Notes: generated by a model from the letters alone, not told the origin. A stretch of 44,799 nt of DNA from Bacteroidota bacterium (GCA_009908945.1 JAAAOI010000231.1:1-44799); one strand, 5' to 3'; shown: positions 1 through 9,237, numbered from the stretch's first letter. Numbers and translations: made by a program.

Positions 1-1
1 C

Positions 2-613
2 GACCGGATTGAGTTGGGGACCTATATGATAGCTGCGGCGCTGGCGAGCACGCCCGGGCAGCCGCTGCGCATCACCGGCGGCAACCCAGATCACCTGGGC
101 GATGCCTTCGCACATGCGTTTGCGCAGACGGGCACGGGGATCGCCCAAGAGCCCAATGGCGACCTCCTCATCACCCGCCCCGATGAGCTGCAGCCCGTAT
201 CCATCACCACGGATGTGTACCCTGGCTTCCCCACCGACCTGCAGGCTCAGTGGACGGTATTGATGACGCAGGCCGCGGGACCGTCCACGGTCACCGATAC
301 TATTTATTCCGATCGCTTTAAGCACATCCCAGAACTGAACCGGATGGGCATCAACGCACGCGTGGAGGATAACACCGTCCACATCGACGGCACCCAGCAC
401 GTGATGGGCGCTGAGGTCATGAGCACCGACCTGCGGGCCAGCGTCTCGCTGGTGCTGGCCGGGATGATCGCCGAGGGCACGACGGATGTGCTGCGCGTGT
501 ACCACCTGGATCGCGGGTACGAGCACCTGGAGCAGAAGCTGAACGCTGCCGGAGCGAAGGTCGAACGGGTAGCCTACGACGAGTTTGCCACACCGGCTCC
601 GCAGGAAGCGTAG
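2..613 (+). CDS. murA: UDP-N-acetylglucosamine 1-carboxyvinyltransferase, C-terminal part (5' truncated by window)
   Basis: This is the C-terminal ~203 residues of MurA, which transfers enolpyruvate from PEP to UDP-GlcNAc in the first committed step of cytosolic peptidoglycan precursor synthesis. The frame is open to the window edge. It begins with the family signature DRIELGTYMIAAAL; the family normally reads DRIE-G-T/Y, so the internal TTG at position 14 is not the start. Other family hallmarks are YPGFPTDLQAQ, the stretch around IYSDRFKHIPELNRMGI (family: E-N-RF-H--EL-RMGA), and DLRASVSLVLAGMIAEGTT near the end. The PEP-loop cysteine region is outside the window. No partner gene follows closely: a 217-base gap separates it from the next gene. 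The assignment is very secure. Confidence 0.95.
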   Translation, partial: DRIELGTYMIAAALASTPGQPLRITGGNPDHLGDAFAHAFAQTGTGIAQEPNGDLLITRPDELQPVSITTDVYPGFPTDLQAQWTVLMTQAAGPSTVTDTIYSDRFKHIPELNRMGINARVEDNTVHIDGTQHVMGAEVMSTDLRASVSLVLAGMIAEGTTDVLRVYHLDRGYEHLEQKLNAAGAKVERVAYDEFATPAPQEA

Positions 614-830
614 GTGCCGGAGGGGTCGTCGCCTGCAGTCGACCCGTGCGTATCGCCCCCAGCAGATCACGCCCTTCGTTCCTACGGTGGGGAGTTACTA
701 TTCTTCCGCCCTGCGTCTGCCAGCGCGGCTGGTCGCTGCTGTGTAGCTCCGGCATCCCCTGTTGGGGGTTCGGCACTATTTTGGTGTACTGCCACCGTGC
801 CCACAGCCTCTTCCTTCTCCGGTGCTGGCC
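614..830. other. Intergenic gap between murA and the receiver gene
   Basis: These 217 bases hold no credible gene. Frames open here on either strand are short and lack family features. The receiver frame could be extended upstream to a TTG at 762, but that would add a proline-rich, poorly conserved leader. I see no clear terminator hairpin with a T tract after murA. Confidence 0.4.
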
Positions 831-1256
831 ATGGCTCCTACCCCCGCGTCACGCGACGTCCCGCTCGTGCTTGTAGCGGACGATATCGAGATTCACCGCT
901 CCCTGGCCGTCACCCTGCTTGATGGGCTGGGCCTGGCGGCCCATACGGTGACCAACGGCCGGGAAGCGATTGATGCCGCCTGTGGCCTGCAGCCCAATCT
1001 GATCCTGATGGACTGCCGTATGCCCCAGATGGACGGCCTGGCCGCTACGCGTGTCCTGCGCCGACTGCAGGACACCGGGCCCCTCTCCTACGCCCCCATC
1101 CTCGGGCTTTCTGCAGGCATGGACCCCGCCTTGGTGATTCGCGCCCGCGATGCGGGGATGGACGCCTGCCTCTCCAAGCCCCTCCGCCGGTTGCCGTTGC
1201 AACGGGCCCTCGACCGGTATGGCCTCTTCCACCCTAATTCCCCGTGTGTCGCGTGA
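831..1256 (+). CDS. Stand-alone response-regulator receiver domain protein
   Basis: This is a 141-residue single-domain CheY-like receiver with no output domain. The acidic pair is D17-D18 (VADD), the phospho-acceptor is D61 in ILMDCRMPQMDG, the switch serine is S94 in LGLSAG and the conserved lysine is K117 in CLSKPL. The MDCxMPxMDG form is typical of receivers fused to, or working with, hybrid histidine kinases and Hpt proteins. The ATG at 831 gives a normal-length receiver, whereas the upstream TTG at 762 would add 23 low-complexity residues. No kinase or Hpt gene is adjacent, so its partner must be elsewhere. It converges on the M16 gene with a 34-base gap. Its pathway cannot be told from the sequence. 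Confidence 0.88.
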   Translation: MAPTPASRDVPLVLVADDIEIHRSLAVTLLDGLGLAAHTVTNGREAIDAACGLQPNLILMDCRMPQMDGLAATRVLRRLQDTGPLSYAPILGLSAGMDPALVIRARDAGMDACLSKPLRRLPLQRALDRYGLFHPNSPCVA

Positions 1257-1290
1257 TGCCGCACACGGGGAACAGCCGGTAGCGCAGCGG

Positions 1291-2598
1291 TCATAGCCGC
1301 GCCGTTGGGTCGTCGTCCGCCTGCGGCACCGCTCCTGCCCGCGCCACCTGCAGGGCGTCCAGATCCAGGTGGGTGGCGATGGCCTGGTTGACCTCCTCCA
1401 GCGTAGCCTCTGCCAGCGCATCCCGAAAGCGATCCAGGTAGGCGGGATCGTAGCCGCGGACGGCGTTCAGATGCAACACATTGGCCAGCGCCCGCGAGGA
1501 GGCCAGCCCCACGGTAAACGACCCCACTACCGTTTCCTTTTTCGCCTGCAGCTCCTCCGCCGACACCCCCTCCGCGATAAACTGGTGGATCACGTCGCGC
1601 GTGGCTGTGACCCCTTCCGCGAGGCGGTCGGCGCTCAGCGTGACATCCACCTGCCAGTGCCCCTCCACCTCCGCGGTAAGGCCGGTAAGCGAAGAGCCAA
1701 TGCCGTAGGTGAGGCCCCGCTCGTCGCGCACCTCATCCATCAGGCGCGCCGAGAAATCGCCGCCGAGGGCAAAGTTAGCGAGGTACAGCGGCACGTAGTC
1801 GGGATCGGTGCGCTTGAGCGGTAGGGCGTGGCCCATCCGCACGTCGATGTTTTGCTTGCCCGGCATGAGCACATCGGTGACGCCCGGCTCTTGCGGGGTG
1901 GCGGATGAAGCGTACTGCGCGGGAGCGCTGTGTGGGGCCCAGCCATCGAATGCCTTTGCCGCGGCCTGCACAGCCGCGGCCTCGTCCACGTCGCCCGCCA
2001 GCACCAGGCGGAGCGCGTTGCTCCCCGCATGCGCGGCATAGTACGCCTGCACGTCATCTACCGATAGCTCTTGCAGCCGCCCAATGGTTTCCTGCGTGGG
2101 CGGGGTATAGTTGGGATGTGCCCGGGGGTAGAGGCGCCGCGACAGCGCTGCCGAGGCCTGCCCGCCGGTGCTTTCCAGCGACCGCTGCAACGACGCGATA
2201 AGCTGGGAACGCGCTTTCTCGAATTCGGACGCCTCGAGCGCCGGCGCGCGAAACTCCTCTGCCAGGAGGTCCAGCACATCGGCGACGTGGGCCTGCAGCA
2301 TCCGCCCGTAAAACTCGATGCGCAGCCCCTCACTGGAAAAATTTTGCTGCGCCCCCCGCTCCTCCAACGTCTCTGCAATCTGGAAGCGGTCGCGCTGCTG
2401 GGTGCCCTTGTCAAACATCCGCACGAGGAGCTCCTGCAGCAGCTCCTCGTCGGCGCCTACATTGGGCTGGGTGATAAAGGAGCCGCGGTACGAGATCACC
2501 TCAGGCACCGCGGTCTGTATGGTGTAGAGGGTGCACGGCCCGGCGGTGTGCTGCGTGACGCGATCGCCAAGGCGGGTGGAGGAAGCGGTGGACGGCAT
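1291..2598 (-). CDS. M16 family peptidase-like protein lacking the zinc site (partner subunit)
   Basis: This 435-residue M16 (pitrilysin/processing-peptidase) protein has no HxxEH motif in its N-terminal half, where the active family member carries it. Recognisable family segments are the N-terminal SYRGSFITQPNVGADEE, the middle LRLVLAGDVD and the C-terminal-half motif DVRMGHALPLKRTDPDYVPLYLAN followed by FSARLMDEVRDERGLTYGIGSSL, which matches the substrate-binding R/Y region (family: R--RGL-Y). In many bacteria an active M16 protein and an inactive paralogue form a heterodimer, like the mitochondrial processing peptidase subunits. The gene lies 51 bases downstream of the HxxEH-bearing copy and is probably co-transcribed with it. 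ATG at 2598 is the start. No signal peptide is evident, so cell location is uncertain. Confidence 0.88.
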   Translation of the reverse strand: MPSTASSTRLGDRVTQHTAGPCTLYTIQTAVPEVISYRGSFITQPNVGADEELLQELLVRMFDKGTQQRDRFQIAETLEERGAQQNFSSEGLRIEFYGRMLQAHVADVLDLLAEEFRAPALEASEFEKARSQLIASLQRSLESTGGQASAALSRRLYPRAHPNYTPPTQETIGRLQELSVDDVQAYYAAHAGSNALRLVLAGDVDEAAAVQAAAKAFDGWAPHSAPAQYASSATPQEPGVTDVLMPGKQNIDVRMGHALPLKRTDPDYVPLYLANFALGGDFSARLMDEVRDERGLTYGIGSSLTGLTAEVEGHWQVDVTLSADRLAEGVTATRDVIHQFIAEGVSAEELQAKKETVVGSFTVGLASSRALANVLHLNAVRGYDPAYLDRFRDALAEATLEEVNQAIATHLDLDALQVARAGAVPQADDDPTARL

Positions 2599-2649
2599 AG
2601 GGGGATCAGCAGGTGGAAAGGAGGGGCGTAGCGCGACGGGCAGGCAGCG

Positions 2650-3960
2650 CTACGAGGGAATGTAGTGGCCGACGGTGCGCCCGGCCCGGCGGAGGTAGGT
2701 CTGGGCGACGCGCTGCACATCGGCCGGGGTGACAGCTTCGATGCGCTCCATGTACTCGGTGTAGAGCGTCCAGTCGCCCGCGGCAATCGCCTCGTTTAGC
2801 TGGGCCACGATCGAGTACGGGCCGTCGCGCCCGAAGGCCTCCTGGGCCTTGAGTTGGTTGACCGCGCGGCGCAGTTCACCCGCGGTGATGCCCTCATCCT
2901 GAAGCCGGGCGATCTCCTCGTGAAGCACAGCCTCTATGTCCGGCCCGTCCGTTTCGGGCGCGAGCAGCGCCAATATGTAGAAGAGGCCCGGGTTGCGCAG
3001 GCGGGGAGCTCCAGCGGAGACGCCCGCTGCCAGCCCTTTATCGACCAGTGCTCGGTAGAGCCGGCTTCCGTTGCCCATGGCCAGCACGGAGGCCAGCACG
3101 TCCAGCGCGTCGCTATCCTGATGGCTGGCATCCGGGGCCTTGTAGCCCGCCAGCACCACGCCGGCCTGTCCGGGGCGGCGCAACTCCAGCCGCCGCTCCC
3201 CTTCCTGCTCGGGCTCCCGGGTCGTCACCTCCGGGATGGGATCCGGGGATGCGGGAATCGACCCGAAGTGGCGCTGCACCGCCGTCAGCACGGCCGCGCG
3301 GTCTACGTCGCCGACGATGGACACCGTGGCGTTGTTGGGCCAGTAAAAGGTATCGTAAAAGCCGCGTAGATCGTCCGGCGTGATGGTTTCGATATCGCTG
3401 CGCCAGCCGATGGTGGGATGGCGGTAGGGGTGGGCCAGGAAGGCCGTGGCCCAGAGCGCATGGTAGAGCGCGCGAATGGGCTCGTTTTCGCCACGGTCGA
3501 ACTCGTTCAGGATTACCGAGCGCTCTGAGGCCACGTCCTGCGGATCCAGCAGGGCGCCTCGCATGCGATCGGCCTCCACCTCCATCGCCAGCGGAAGGTG
3601 CTCCACCGGCAGCAGCTCGTAGTAGTTCGTGCGGTCCAGCCAGGTGGAGGCGTTTACGCGGGCGCCCACCTGCTGCAGCGTGTTGAAGATGGACGTACCG
3701 GCCCGCTTATTGAAGCGCTCGGTACCCTTGAACATCAGATGCTCCAGCATGTGCGTCGCGCCCGTCAGGCCCGGCCCCTCGTTTCGGCTACCGACGTGGT
3801 ACGTCACCATAAACGCCGCGACCGGCGCCGTGCGTTCAGGCATAAAAAGGACCTGCAGGCCGTTCGCCTCCAGTTCGTAGGCTTCAATGCCCCCGGATTC
3901 CTTCACAAAAGAAAAACCGTCGGGTGGAGCATCGGCGAGGGACAGCGTGGAAAGGGCCAT
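2650..3960 (-). CDS. M16 family zinc metallopeptidase, catalytic subunit
   Basis: This is a 436-residue insulinase/processing-peptidase family enzyme. The inverted zinc motif HMLEH is at residues 70-74 (H70, E73, H74), and the distal glutamate pair lies in SERSVILNEF, with E153 in the position of the third ligand. The N-terminal domain then continues with HPYRHPTIGW and NATVSIVGDVD, and the second half carries the weaker C-terminal domain (GNGSRLYRALVDKGLAAG). M16 enzymes degrade short peptides or process N-termini inside a closed chamber made of two such halves. Here the second polypeptide is probably the inactive paralogue immediately downstream. It follows polA by 36 bases on the same strand and could be read through from it. 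No signal peptide is visible. The native substrate is unknown. Confidence 0.93.
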   Translation of the reverse strand: MALSTLSLADAPPDGFSFVKESGGIEAYELEANGLQVLFMPERTAPVAAFMVTYHVGSRNEGPGLTGATHMLEHLMFKGTERFNKRAGTSIFNTLQQVGARVNASTWLDRTNYYELLPVEHLPLAMEVEADRMRGALLDPQDVASERSVILNEFDRGENEPIRALYHALWATAFLAHPYRHPTIGWRSDIETITPDDLRGFYDTFYWPNNATVSIVGDVDRAAVLTAVQRHFGSIPASPDPIPEVTTREPEQEGERRLELRRPGQAGVVLAGYKAPDASHQDSDALDVLASVLAMGNGSRLYRALVDKGLAAGVSAGAPRLRNPGLFYILALLAPETDGPDIEAVLHEEIARLQDEGITAGELRRAVNQLKAQEAFGRDGPYSIVAQLNEAIAAGDWTLYTEYMERIEAVTPADVQRVAQTYLRRAGRTVGHYIPS

Positions 3961-3996
3961 AGGGACGCGTGCGTGTGGGAAAGGGTGGCGTGGGAA

Positions 3997-6816
3997 TCAG
4001 TGGGCGTCGAGCCAGGTGGGGCCGGTGTCGATCTCGACGGTGACAGGTACCTCCAGGGGCAGGGCGGCGACCATCTCTTCCTCTACCATGGCGCGCATCA
4101 GGTCCTGCTCATCCGGCGCAACGTCCAGCACCAGCTCATCGTGCACCTGCAGCAGCAGCTTGCTGGCGACGTCCTCCGCCTGCATGCGCCGATGCAGCCG
4201 CACCATAGCGATCTTGATCATGTCGGCCTGCGTGCCCTGAATGGGCATGTTAACGGCCACGCGCTCGTAAAAGGAGCGCTGCCGGCTGTTGCGGGCGTTG
4301 ATGCCGGGCACAAAGCGGCGGCGGCCCAGGAGCGTTTCCACGTAGCCCTGCTCGCGGGCGCGCTCCACCTGCTCGTTGAGCCAGCGCGAGATGCGCGGGT
4401 AGGTTTTCTGGTACTCGTCGATGAGCTCCTGCGCCTCGCTGGGGGTGGAGCGCAGCCGCTGCGCCAGCCCCCAGGCCGAGACGCCGTACGGGATGCCATA
4501 GTTGACCTCCTTGGCCTTGCGCCGTTCATCAGGCACGATGTCGTCCGGATCCTTCTTGAAGACGCGCGCGGCCGTGGCCGTGTGGATGTCCTTGCCCTCC
4601 ACGAAGTCCTGCGTGAGCGCCTCATCGCCGCTCATGGAGGCCAGGATCCGCAGCTCAATCTGCACATAGTCCGCAGCCATGAGCGTCCAGCCCTCCCGTG
4701 GCACAAAGGCGCGGCGGATCTCCCGGCCCTGCGCCGTCCGTACCGGAATGTTTTGCAGGTTGGGACTGGAAGAGGACAGCCGCCCGGTGGCGGTGATGGT
4801 CTGGTTGAAGGTGGTGTGGATGCGGCCTGTCTCCTCGTCAATCAGGTCGCCCAGGCTATCCACGTAGGTGCTCTTCAGCTTCGCCAGCTTGCGCCAGTCG
4901 AGGATGAGGCCCGGCAGCTCGTGCTCGGTGGAGAGCTCTTCCAGCACGCTCTCTTTGGTGGACGGGCGACCGGTGGACGTCTTGGAGACGACGCGCAGCT
5001 CCAGCTTCTCAAACAGGATTTCCCCCAGTTGCTGCGTAGAGTTGATGTTGAATTCCTCGTCGGCGTGCGCGTAAATCTGGCCTTCCAGCGTTTGCAGCTG
5101 CTCGGTAAGCTTAGCGTCAATATCGGCCAGAATCTCCGGGTCTACGCGGATGCCTTCCCGCTCCATCGCGACCAGCACGTGGATGAGTGGAAACTCCATA
5201 TCTTCCGCGATCGCCAGCAGCTCATGCTCCGCCAGCTCCTCGCGGAGTACCGCGGCCAGCCGCAGCGCAATGTCGGCATCCTCACAGGCATACGGCCCCA
5301 CCTCCGCGATGGGCACCTCGCGCATGGAGCGCTGGTTTTTGCCCTCGCCAATCAGCTCTTCGATGGGCTGCATGCGGTAATTGAGATGTGCACGGGCGAT
5401 GCTGCCGAGGTCGTGGTCGTCCTCGGGCGTGACGAGGTAGTGCGCCACCATCGTGTCAAAGAGCGGGCCGTCGACGGCTACGCCATGCTGAGCCAGCACG
5501 AGCAGGTCGTACTTCAGGTTCTGCCCCACCTTGAGGCGATCATCGGTGAGGTGCGGGCGCAGCTGGTCCAGCACCTCGGCGGTGGGGGTGCCGTCGGGGA
5601 GCGGGGTGGGCACGTACCGGCCTTGCTTCGGCGCCCACGCAAACGCTACGCCCACAAGCTCCGCCTCGCGGGTATTCAGCGACGTGGTTTCGGTGTCGAA
5701 CGCAAAGGTCTCCTGCAGGGCCAGCGCCTCGAAGAGCGCCTCCAGCTGCGCCTTCGTCTCTACGGTGGCGTAGTCCACCGCATCGGCGTCGTAGGACTGC
5801 ACTTCCTCGTACGGCCCAAAGTCGAAGCTGAGCTCCGTGCCCTCGGCCGGCGAGCCATCGTTGGAGGCACCATCGCCCGACGACGTGCTGCTGCTCTCGA
5901 TCCCGACGACGTCGCCGTTCGTGCGGAGCTTCCGGAGCAGCGAGGTAAACTCCAACTCTTCAAAGAGCGCGATCAGCGCCTCGGCGTCGGTTTCGTGGCG
6001 CTGCAGGTTCTCCCAGTCAATTTCAAGGTCCAGGTCCGTTTTGATGGTCACCAGCTTTTTGCTGAGGATGGCCTCGTCCGCATGCTTGGCCAGCCCTTCG
6101 CTGGCACGCTTGCCCGACACCTCGTCCCGGTGGGCCAGCAGGTTTTCCACCGAGTCGTACTTCCGCATGAGCTTGACGGCCGTCTTTGGCCCGATGCCGT
6201 AGACGCCGGGTACGTTGTCGCTGCTATCACCCATGAGCGCCAGCATGTCGATGAACTGCTCCGGCTCCAGCCCATGCTCTTCCCGGAAGCTCTCGGCTGT
6301 GATGGGATCGAACTCTTCCCCTTGCCGGGCCGGCTTGAAGATTGAGATCCGCGGGCTGAGCAGCTGCTGAAAGTCTTTGTCGGGCGAAACGATGACCACA
6401 TCCGCTTCCTCCTCCGCCGCACGGCGGGCGAGCGTCCCGATAACATCGTCGGCCTCCACCCCGGCACGCTCAATTACCGGAATATCCAGCGCGCGCACAA
6501 TGTCCTTGATAATGGGGAGGTTGGCAAGCAGGTCCTCGGGGGGCGGCTCCCGGTTGGCCTTGTACTCCTCGTAGAGTTCATCCCGAAAGGTGCCCTCGCC
6601 GTCCATCTTGTCGAAGACCACCGCGATGTGCTTCATGTCGTGCTGCTCGATGAGCTTCAGCAGCGCGTTGGTGAAGCCATAGCTGGCGGAGGTGTTTTGG
6701 CCCTTGGAGTTAATCAGGGGGCGGCTGATGAAGATGTAATGGGCCCGGTACGCCAGGGCCATGGCATCGATGAGGTAGAGGCAGTTGCCGTTGCCGGAAG
6801 CGGTGGAGGCGGCCAT
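3997..6816 (-). CDS. polA: DNA polymerase I
   Basis: This is a 939-residue family A polymerase with all three activities. The 5'-3' exonuclease/FEN domain covers about residues 10-300 (ERAGVEADDVIGTLA, VIVSPDKDFQQLL, MGDSSDNVPGVYGIGPKTA). A Ser/Asp/Gly-rich linker (about 303-345) follows. The 3'-5' proofreading domain (about 350-540) keeps its acidic residues: D374 and E376 in FAFDTETTSL, D437 in NLKYD, and the YACEDADIAL motif, so proofreading looks intact. The polymerase domain carries motif A (AADYVQIELRILA), the O-helix region (RRKAKEVNYGIPYG) and motif C (QVHDELVLDV). The ATG at 6816 is preferred: the longer frame opens with a TTG at 6852 and adds 12 residues without family similarity. 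It fills gaps and replaces RNA primers in replication and repair. Confidence 0.97.
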   Translation of the reverse strand: MAASTASGNGNCLYLIDAMALAYRAHYIFISRPLINSKGQNTSASYGFTNALLKLIEQHDMKHIAVVFDKMDGEGTFRDELYEEYKANREPPPEDLLANLPIIKDIVRALDIPVIERAGVEADDVIGTLARRAAEEEADVVIVSPDKDFQQLLSPRISIFKPARQGEEFDPITAESFREEHGLEPEQFIDMLALMGDSSDNVPGVYGIGPKTAVKLMRKYDSVENLLAHRDEVSGKRASEGLAKHADEAILSKKLVTIKTDLDLEIDWENLQRHETDAEALIALFEELEFTSLLRKLRTNGDVVGIESSSTSSGDGASNDGSPAEGTELSFDFGPYEEVQSYDADAVDYATVETKAQLEALFEALALQETFAFDTETTSLNTREAELVGVAFAWAPKQGRYVPTPLPDGTPTAEVLDQLRPHLTDDRLKVGQNLKYDLLVLAQHGVAVDGPLFDTMVAHYLVTPEDDHDLGSIARAHLNYRMQPIEELIGEGKNQRSMREVPIAEVGPYACEDADIALRLAAVLREELAEHELLAIAEDMEFPLIHVLVAMEREGIRVDPEILADIDAKLTEQLQTLEGQIYAHADEEFNINSTQQLGEILFEKLELRVVSKTSTGRPSTKESVLEELSTEHELPGLILDWRKLAKLKSTYVDSLGDLIDEETGRIHTTFNQTITATGRLSSSSPNLQNIPVRTAQGREIRRAFVPREGWTLMAADYVQIELRILASMSGDEALTQDFVEGKDIHTATAARVFKKDPDDIVPDERRKAKEVNYGIPYGVSAWGLAQRLRSTPSEAQELIDEYQKTYPRISRWLNEQVERAREQGYVETLLGRRRFVPGINARNSRQRSFYERVAVNMPIQGTQADMIKIAMVRLHRRMQAEDVASKLLLQVHDELVLDVAPDEQDLMRAMVEEEMVAALPLEVPVTVEIDTGPTWLDAH

Positions 6817-6950
6817 GCGGGAGTGGATGAGAAACGGGAGTACGGAGCGCAAAGGAACTGCAGAATGAGCAGGGAGCTACAACGCACCACGGCATCCGTA
6901 TGTGGTTGCAGCCGTCTTCATTTTCTGCCCTCCGTGTGACGTTCCGCCCT

Positions 6951-8024
6951 ATGAATAGTTCGACGCCACAACACCACCCGGCCCGCGTGCTGGTAACCGG
7001 CGGTGCCGGCTTTATCGGCGCCAACTTCCTGCAGCACATGGTCCCGGCCTACCCGGACGTGCCCTTCGTGACGCTGGACGCGCTCACCTATGCCGGGCAT
7101 CGGCGCAACGTGGCTCCGGTGGCCCAGGCTGATAACTTCACGTTTGTGGAGGGCGACATCGCGGATGCCGGGCTCGTCAACCGGCTGTTTGAGGAGCATG
7201 CATTCACGACGGTGGTGCACTTTGCGGCCGAGAGCCATGTGGATCGCTCCATCCAGGACCCGCTGGCGTTCGTCCGGACCAACGTGGTTGGCACGGCCAC
7301 CTTGCTGGAAGCCGCACGGGCGGCCTGGACGGACGGTGGGGACTGCCGCTTCCACCACATTTCAACCGACGAGGTGTTTGGCGAACTCGGGGTGGACGGT
7401 ACCTTTACTGAGGACACGCCCTACGCGCCGCGCTCGCCCTATGCGGCGTCCAAAGCCGGCAGCGATCACCTCGTCCGGGCCTATGGCCACACCTACGGGC
7501 TGCCGTTTACGCTCTCGAATACCTCGAACAACTATGGGCCGTACCAGCATCCGGAAAAGCTCATCCCGTTGGTGATCCTGCGCGCCCTCCGCGAGCAGTC
7601 CATCCCGGTTTATGGCGATGGCCAGAACGTCCGCGACTGGTTGCACGTGCAGGACCATGCGGTGGCGCTCGATACCATCCTCCGTCACGGCCGCACGGGG
7701 CAGACGTATCTGGTGAGCGCGGAAGAGGAGCGCACCAACCTGCACCTGGTGGAGACGTTGGCTGACCTGGTGGACGAGGCCCTGGGCCGCCCCGCGGACA
7801 CGGCCCGGCAGCACATCACCTTCGTGACCGACCGCCCGGGCCACGACTTTCGGTACGCGGTGGATGCCTCCCGCGTCCGGGATGCGCTGGGCTGGCGTCC
7901 TCAGTACGACCTCCCCGCTGGCCTTGCGCAGACGGTCCGCTGGTACCTCGACCATCCCGACTGGCTCGAGGCCGTCACCGACAACGCCTACGCCGCCTAC
8001 ATCGACGCCCAGTACGACACGTAG
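6951..8024 (+). CDS. rfbB: dTDP-glucose 4,6-dehydratase
   Basis: This 357-residue extended short-chain dehydrogenase converts dTDP-glucose to dTDP-4-keto-6-deoxyglucose, on the way to dTDP-rhamnose and other deoxysugars of surface polysaccharide. The NAD-binding Rossmann motif TGGAGFIGANF is near residue 16. Other diagnostic segments are DALTYAGHRRN (family: LTYAGN--NL), HFAAESHVDRSI, the catalytic HISTDEVFGELG, and YAASKAGSDHLVRAY with the YxxxK pair. NTSNNYGPYQHPEKLIPLVI and GDGQNVRDWLHVQDH complete the RmlB signature. The ATG at 6951 begins MNSSTPQHH just before the Rossmann strand. It is divergent from polA (134-base gap) and convergent with hisG. The usual rfbA/C/D genes are not adjacent. 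Assignment is secure. Confidence 0.95.
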   Translation: MNSSTPQHHPARVLVTGGAGFIGANFLQHMVPAYPDVPFVTLDALTYAGHRRNVAPVAQADNFTFVEGDIADAGLVNRLFEEHAFTTVVHFAAESHVDRSIQDPLAFVRTNVVGTATLLEAARAAWTDGGDCRFHHISTDEVFGELGVDGTFTEDTPYAPRSPYAASKAGSDHLVRAYGHTYGLPFTLSNTSNNYGPYQHPEKLIPLVILRALREQSIPVYGDGQNVRDWLHVQDHAVALDTILRHGRTGQTYLVSAEEERTNLHLVETLADLVDEALGRPADTARQHITFVTDRPGHDFRYAVDASRVRDALGWRPQYDLPAGLAQTVRWYLDHPDWLEAVTDNAYAAYIDAQYDT

Positions 8025-8044
8025 ACGCGGGGCCCTGCCTCTTG

Positions 8045-8893
8045 TCAGATGCGGCAGGTGCGGATATCGGTGATGATGATGCCTTTGGCGCCGATGGCCG
8101 ACAGCTTGTCCATGATGGTGTTGACACTGGCCTCGCGCGCCATGGCCTTAACGGCTACCCAGCCATCCTTGCTGAGCGGTGCTACGGTGGGCGATTCGAT
8201 GCCTGGCGTTATTTCTGTGGCTTCGGGAAGCTGGGGCTGGGGGACGACGTACTCGACCATCACGTAGGCGCGCCCCAGGAGGATGCCGCGGAGGCGCTCA
8301 ATGAAGAGCTGCACCCCATTGACCGCTTGCGCCTCATCGGTGCGCCCTATCAGCACGGCTTCGGATTTCAGAATCGGCGCGCCCGTCGGTGTCAGCCCGG
8401 CCTGATCCAGCGTGCGCCCCGTCTGCACCACGTCGGCCACGGCATCGGCCACGCCCATCTTGATGGAGATCTCCACGGCGCCATCCAGCTGCACGACCTC
8501 GGCGTCCACCCCGCGCTCGGCCATATCTTCCCGGACCAGGTTGCGGTAGGACGTCGCGATGCGCATCCCATCAAAGGCGTCGGGCGTGCGACCGTCCTCC
8601 TTGGGCACAGCGTAGCAAAAGTTGGCTTTCCCGAAGTTAAGCGGCAGCAGCTCCTTCACGTCAGCGCCGCTGTCCAGCATCAGGTCCCGCCCGGTGATGC
8701 CCAGGTCAAGCACGCCGTTGCTCACGTAGATGGCGATGTCGCGGGGGCGCAGGAAGTAAAACTCAACGTCGTTCTGCACATCCAGCACCGCAAGGTCGCG
8801 GCGGCTGCGGTCGCAGTGGTACCCGGCTTCTTGTACGAGGCGCAGGGCCCCGTCAGAGAGGGCGCCTTTGTTCGGAAGGGCGATGTTCAGCAT
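8045..8893 (-). CDS. hisG: ATP phosphoribosyltransferase, long (HisG-L) form
   Basis: This enzyme condenses ATP with PRPP in the first step of histidine synthesis. It is the long hexameric form, with a C-terminal regulatory domain (about residues 210-282) that in this family binds histidine for feedback inhibition. It therefore needs no HisZ. Visible landmarks are the N-terminal LNIALPNKGALSDGALRLV, LGITGRDL, the PRPP-loop region DGAVEISIKMGVADAVADVVQTG, and the C-terminal segment ending SAIGAKGIIITDIRTCRI. The ATG at 8893 gives a 282-residue protein with the usual family N-terminus. An ATG at 8914 would add only seven residues. It lies downstream of hisE on the same strand, and the two probably share a transcript. 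Confidence 0.95.
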   Translation of the reverse strand: MLNIALPNKGALSDGALRLVQEAGYHCDRSRRDLAVLDVQNDVEFYFLRPRDIAIYVSNGVLDLGITGRDLMLDSGADVKELLPLNFGKANFCYAVPKEDGRTPDAFDGMRIATSYRNLVREDMAERGVDAEVVQLDGAVEISIKMGVADAVADVVQTGRTLDQAGLTPTGAPILKSEAVLIGRTDEAQAVNGVQLFIERLRGILLGRAYVMVEYVVPQPQLPEATEITPGIESPTVAPLSKDGWVAVKAMAREASVNTIMDKLSAIGAKGIIITDIRTCRI

Positions 8894-8973
8894 ATGGGGA
8901 TCGGGGGCAGGCATTCGAAACAATAATCAGCAGTCAAAACAGCAGCGGGTGGGGCAACGGTACGACCACCATA

Positions 8974-9237
8974 CTACAGATGCTCGTACACGTCGTCCAG
9001 GTCGAGGTCGCAGGCCAACATCATCACCTGGATGTGGTAGAGGAGCTGCGAAATTTCCTCCGCCGTGCGCGTGCGGCCCTCGTGCTCGGCGGCCATCCAC
9101 ACCTCACCAGCCTCTTCGAGCAGCTTCTTCCCGATGGCGTGCGGCCCGGAAGCGACGGCGCGTACCGTGCCGGAGTCCGGATCCTGCGCGGCTACTTTCT
9201 GCTGCAGTTCGGCAAAGAGCTCTTCGAAGCGTTTCAT
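8974..9237 (-). CDS. hisE: Phosphoribosyl-ATP pyrophosphohydrolase
   Basis: This 87-residue stand-alone HisE hydrolyses phosphoribosyl-ATP to phosphoribosyl-AMP, the second step of histidine synthesis. It is an all-alpha MazG-like enzyme. The metal-binding ExxE pattern appears in [14 protein letters not shown], and the second helix carries [15 protein letters not shown] (family: EAADLLYH--V-L). The length is normal for monofunctional HisE, without the HisI domain it is often fused to. It sits 36 bases after an acyl-CoA carboxylase gene and about 80 bases before hisG, all on the same strand. The rest of the his pathway is not in the window. Confidence 0.94.
   Translation of the reverse strand: MKRFEELFAELQQKVAAQDPDSGTVRAVASGPHAIGKKLLEEAGEVWMAAEHEGRTRTAEEISQLLYHIQVMMLACDLDLDDVYEHL

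Noticed and set aside
4247-4258. TGTTAAC word inside polA
   Set aside because: Only a half-site, within coding sequence.
3598-6345. Very long open frame (915 codons) on the plus strand opposite polA and the M16 gene
   Set aside because: It runs antisense to two genes with complete catalytic motifs. Its translation has biased His/Gln/Arg/Val content and no domain. High GC removes stop codons in this phase; similar long frames lie opposite the carboxylase, fadE, fadN and the glutaryl-type dehydrogenase.
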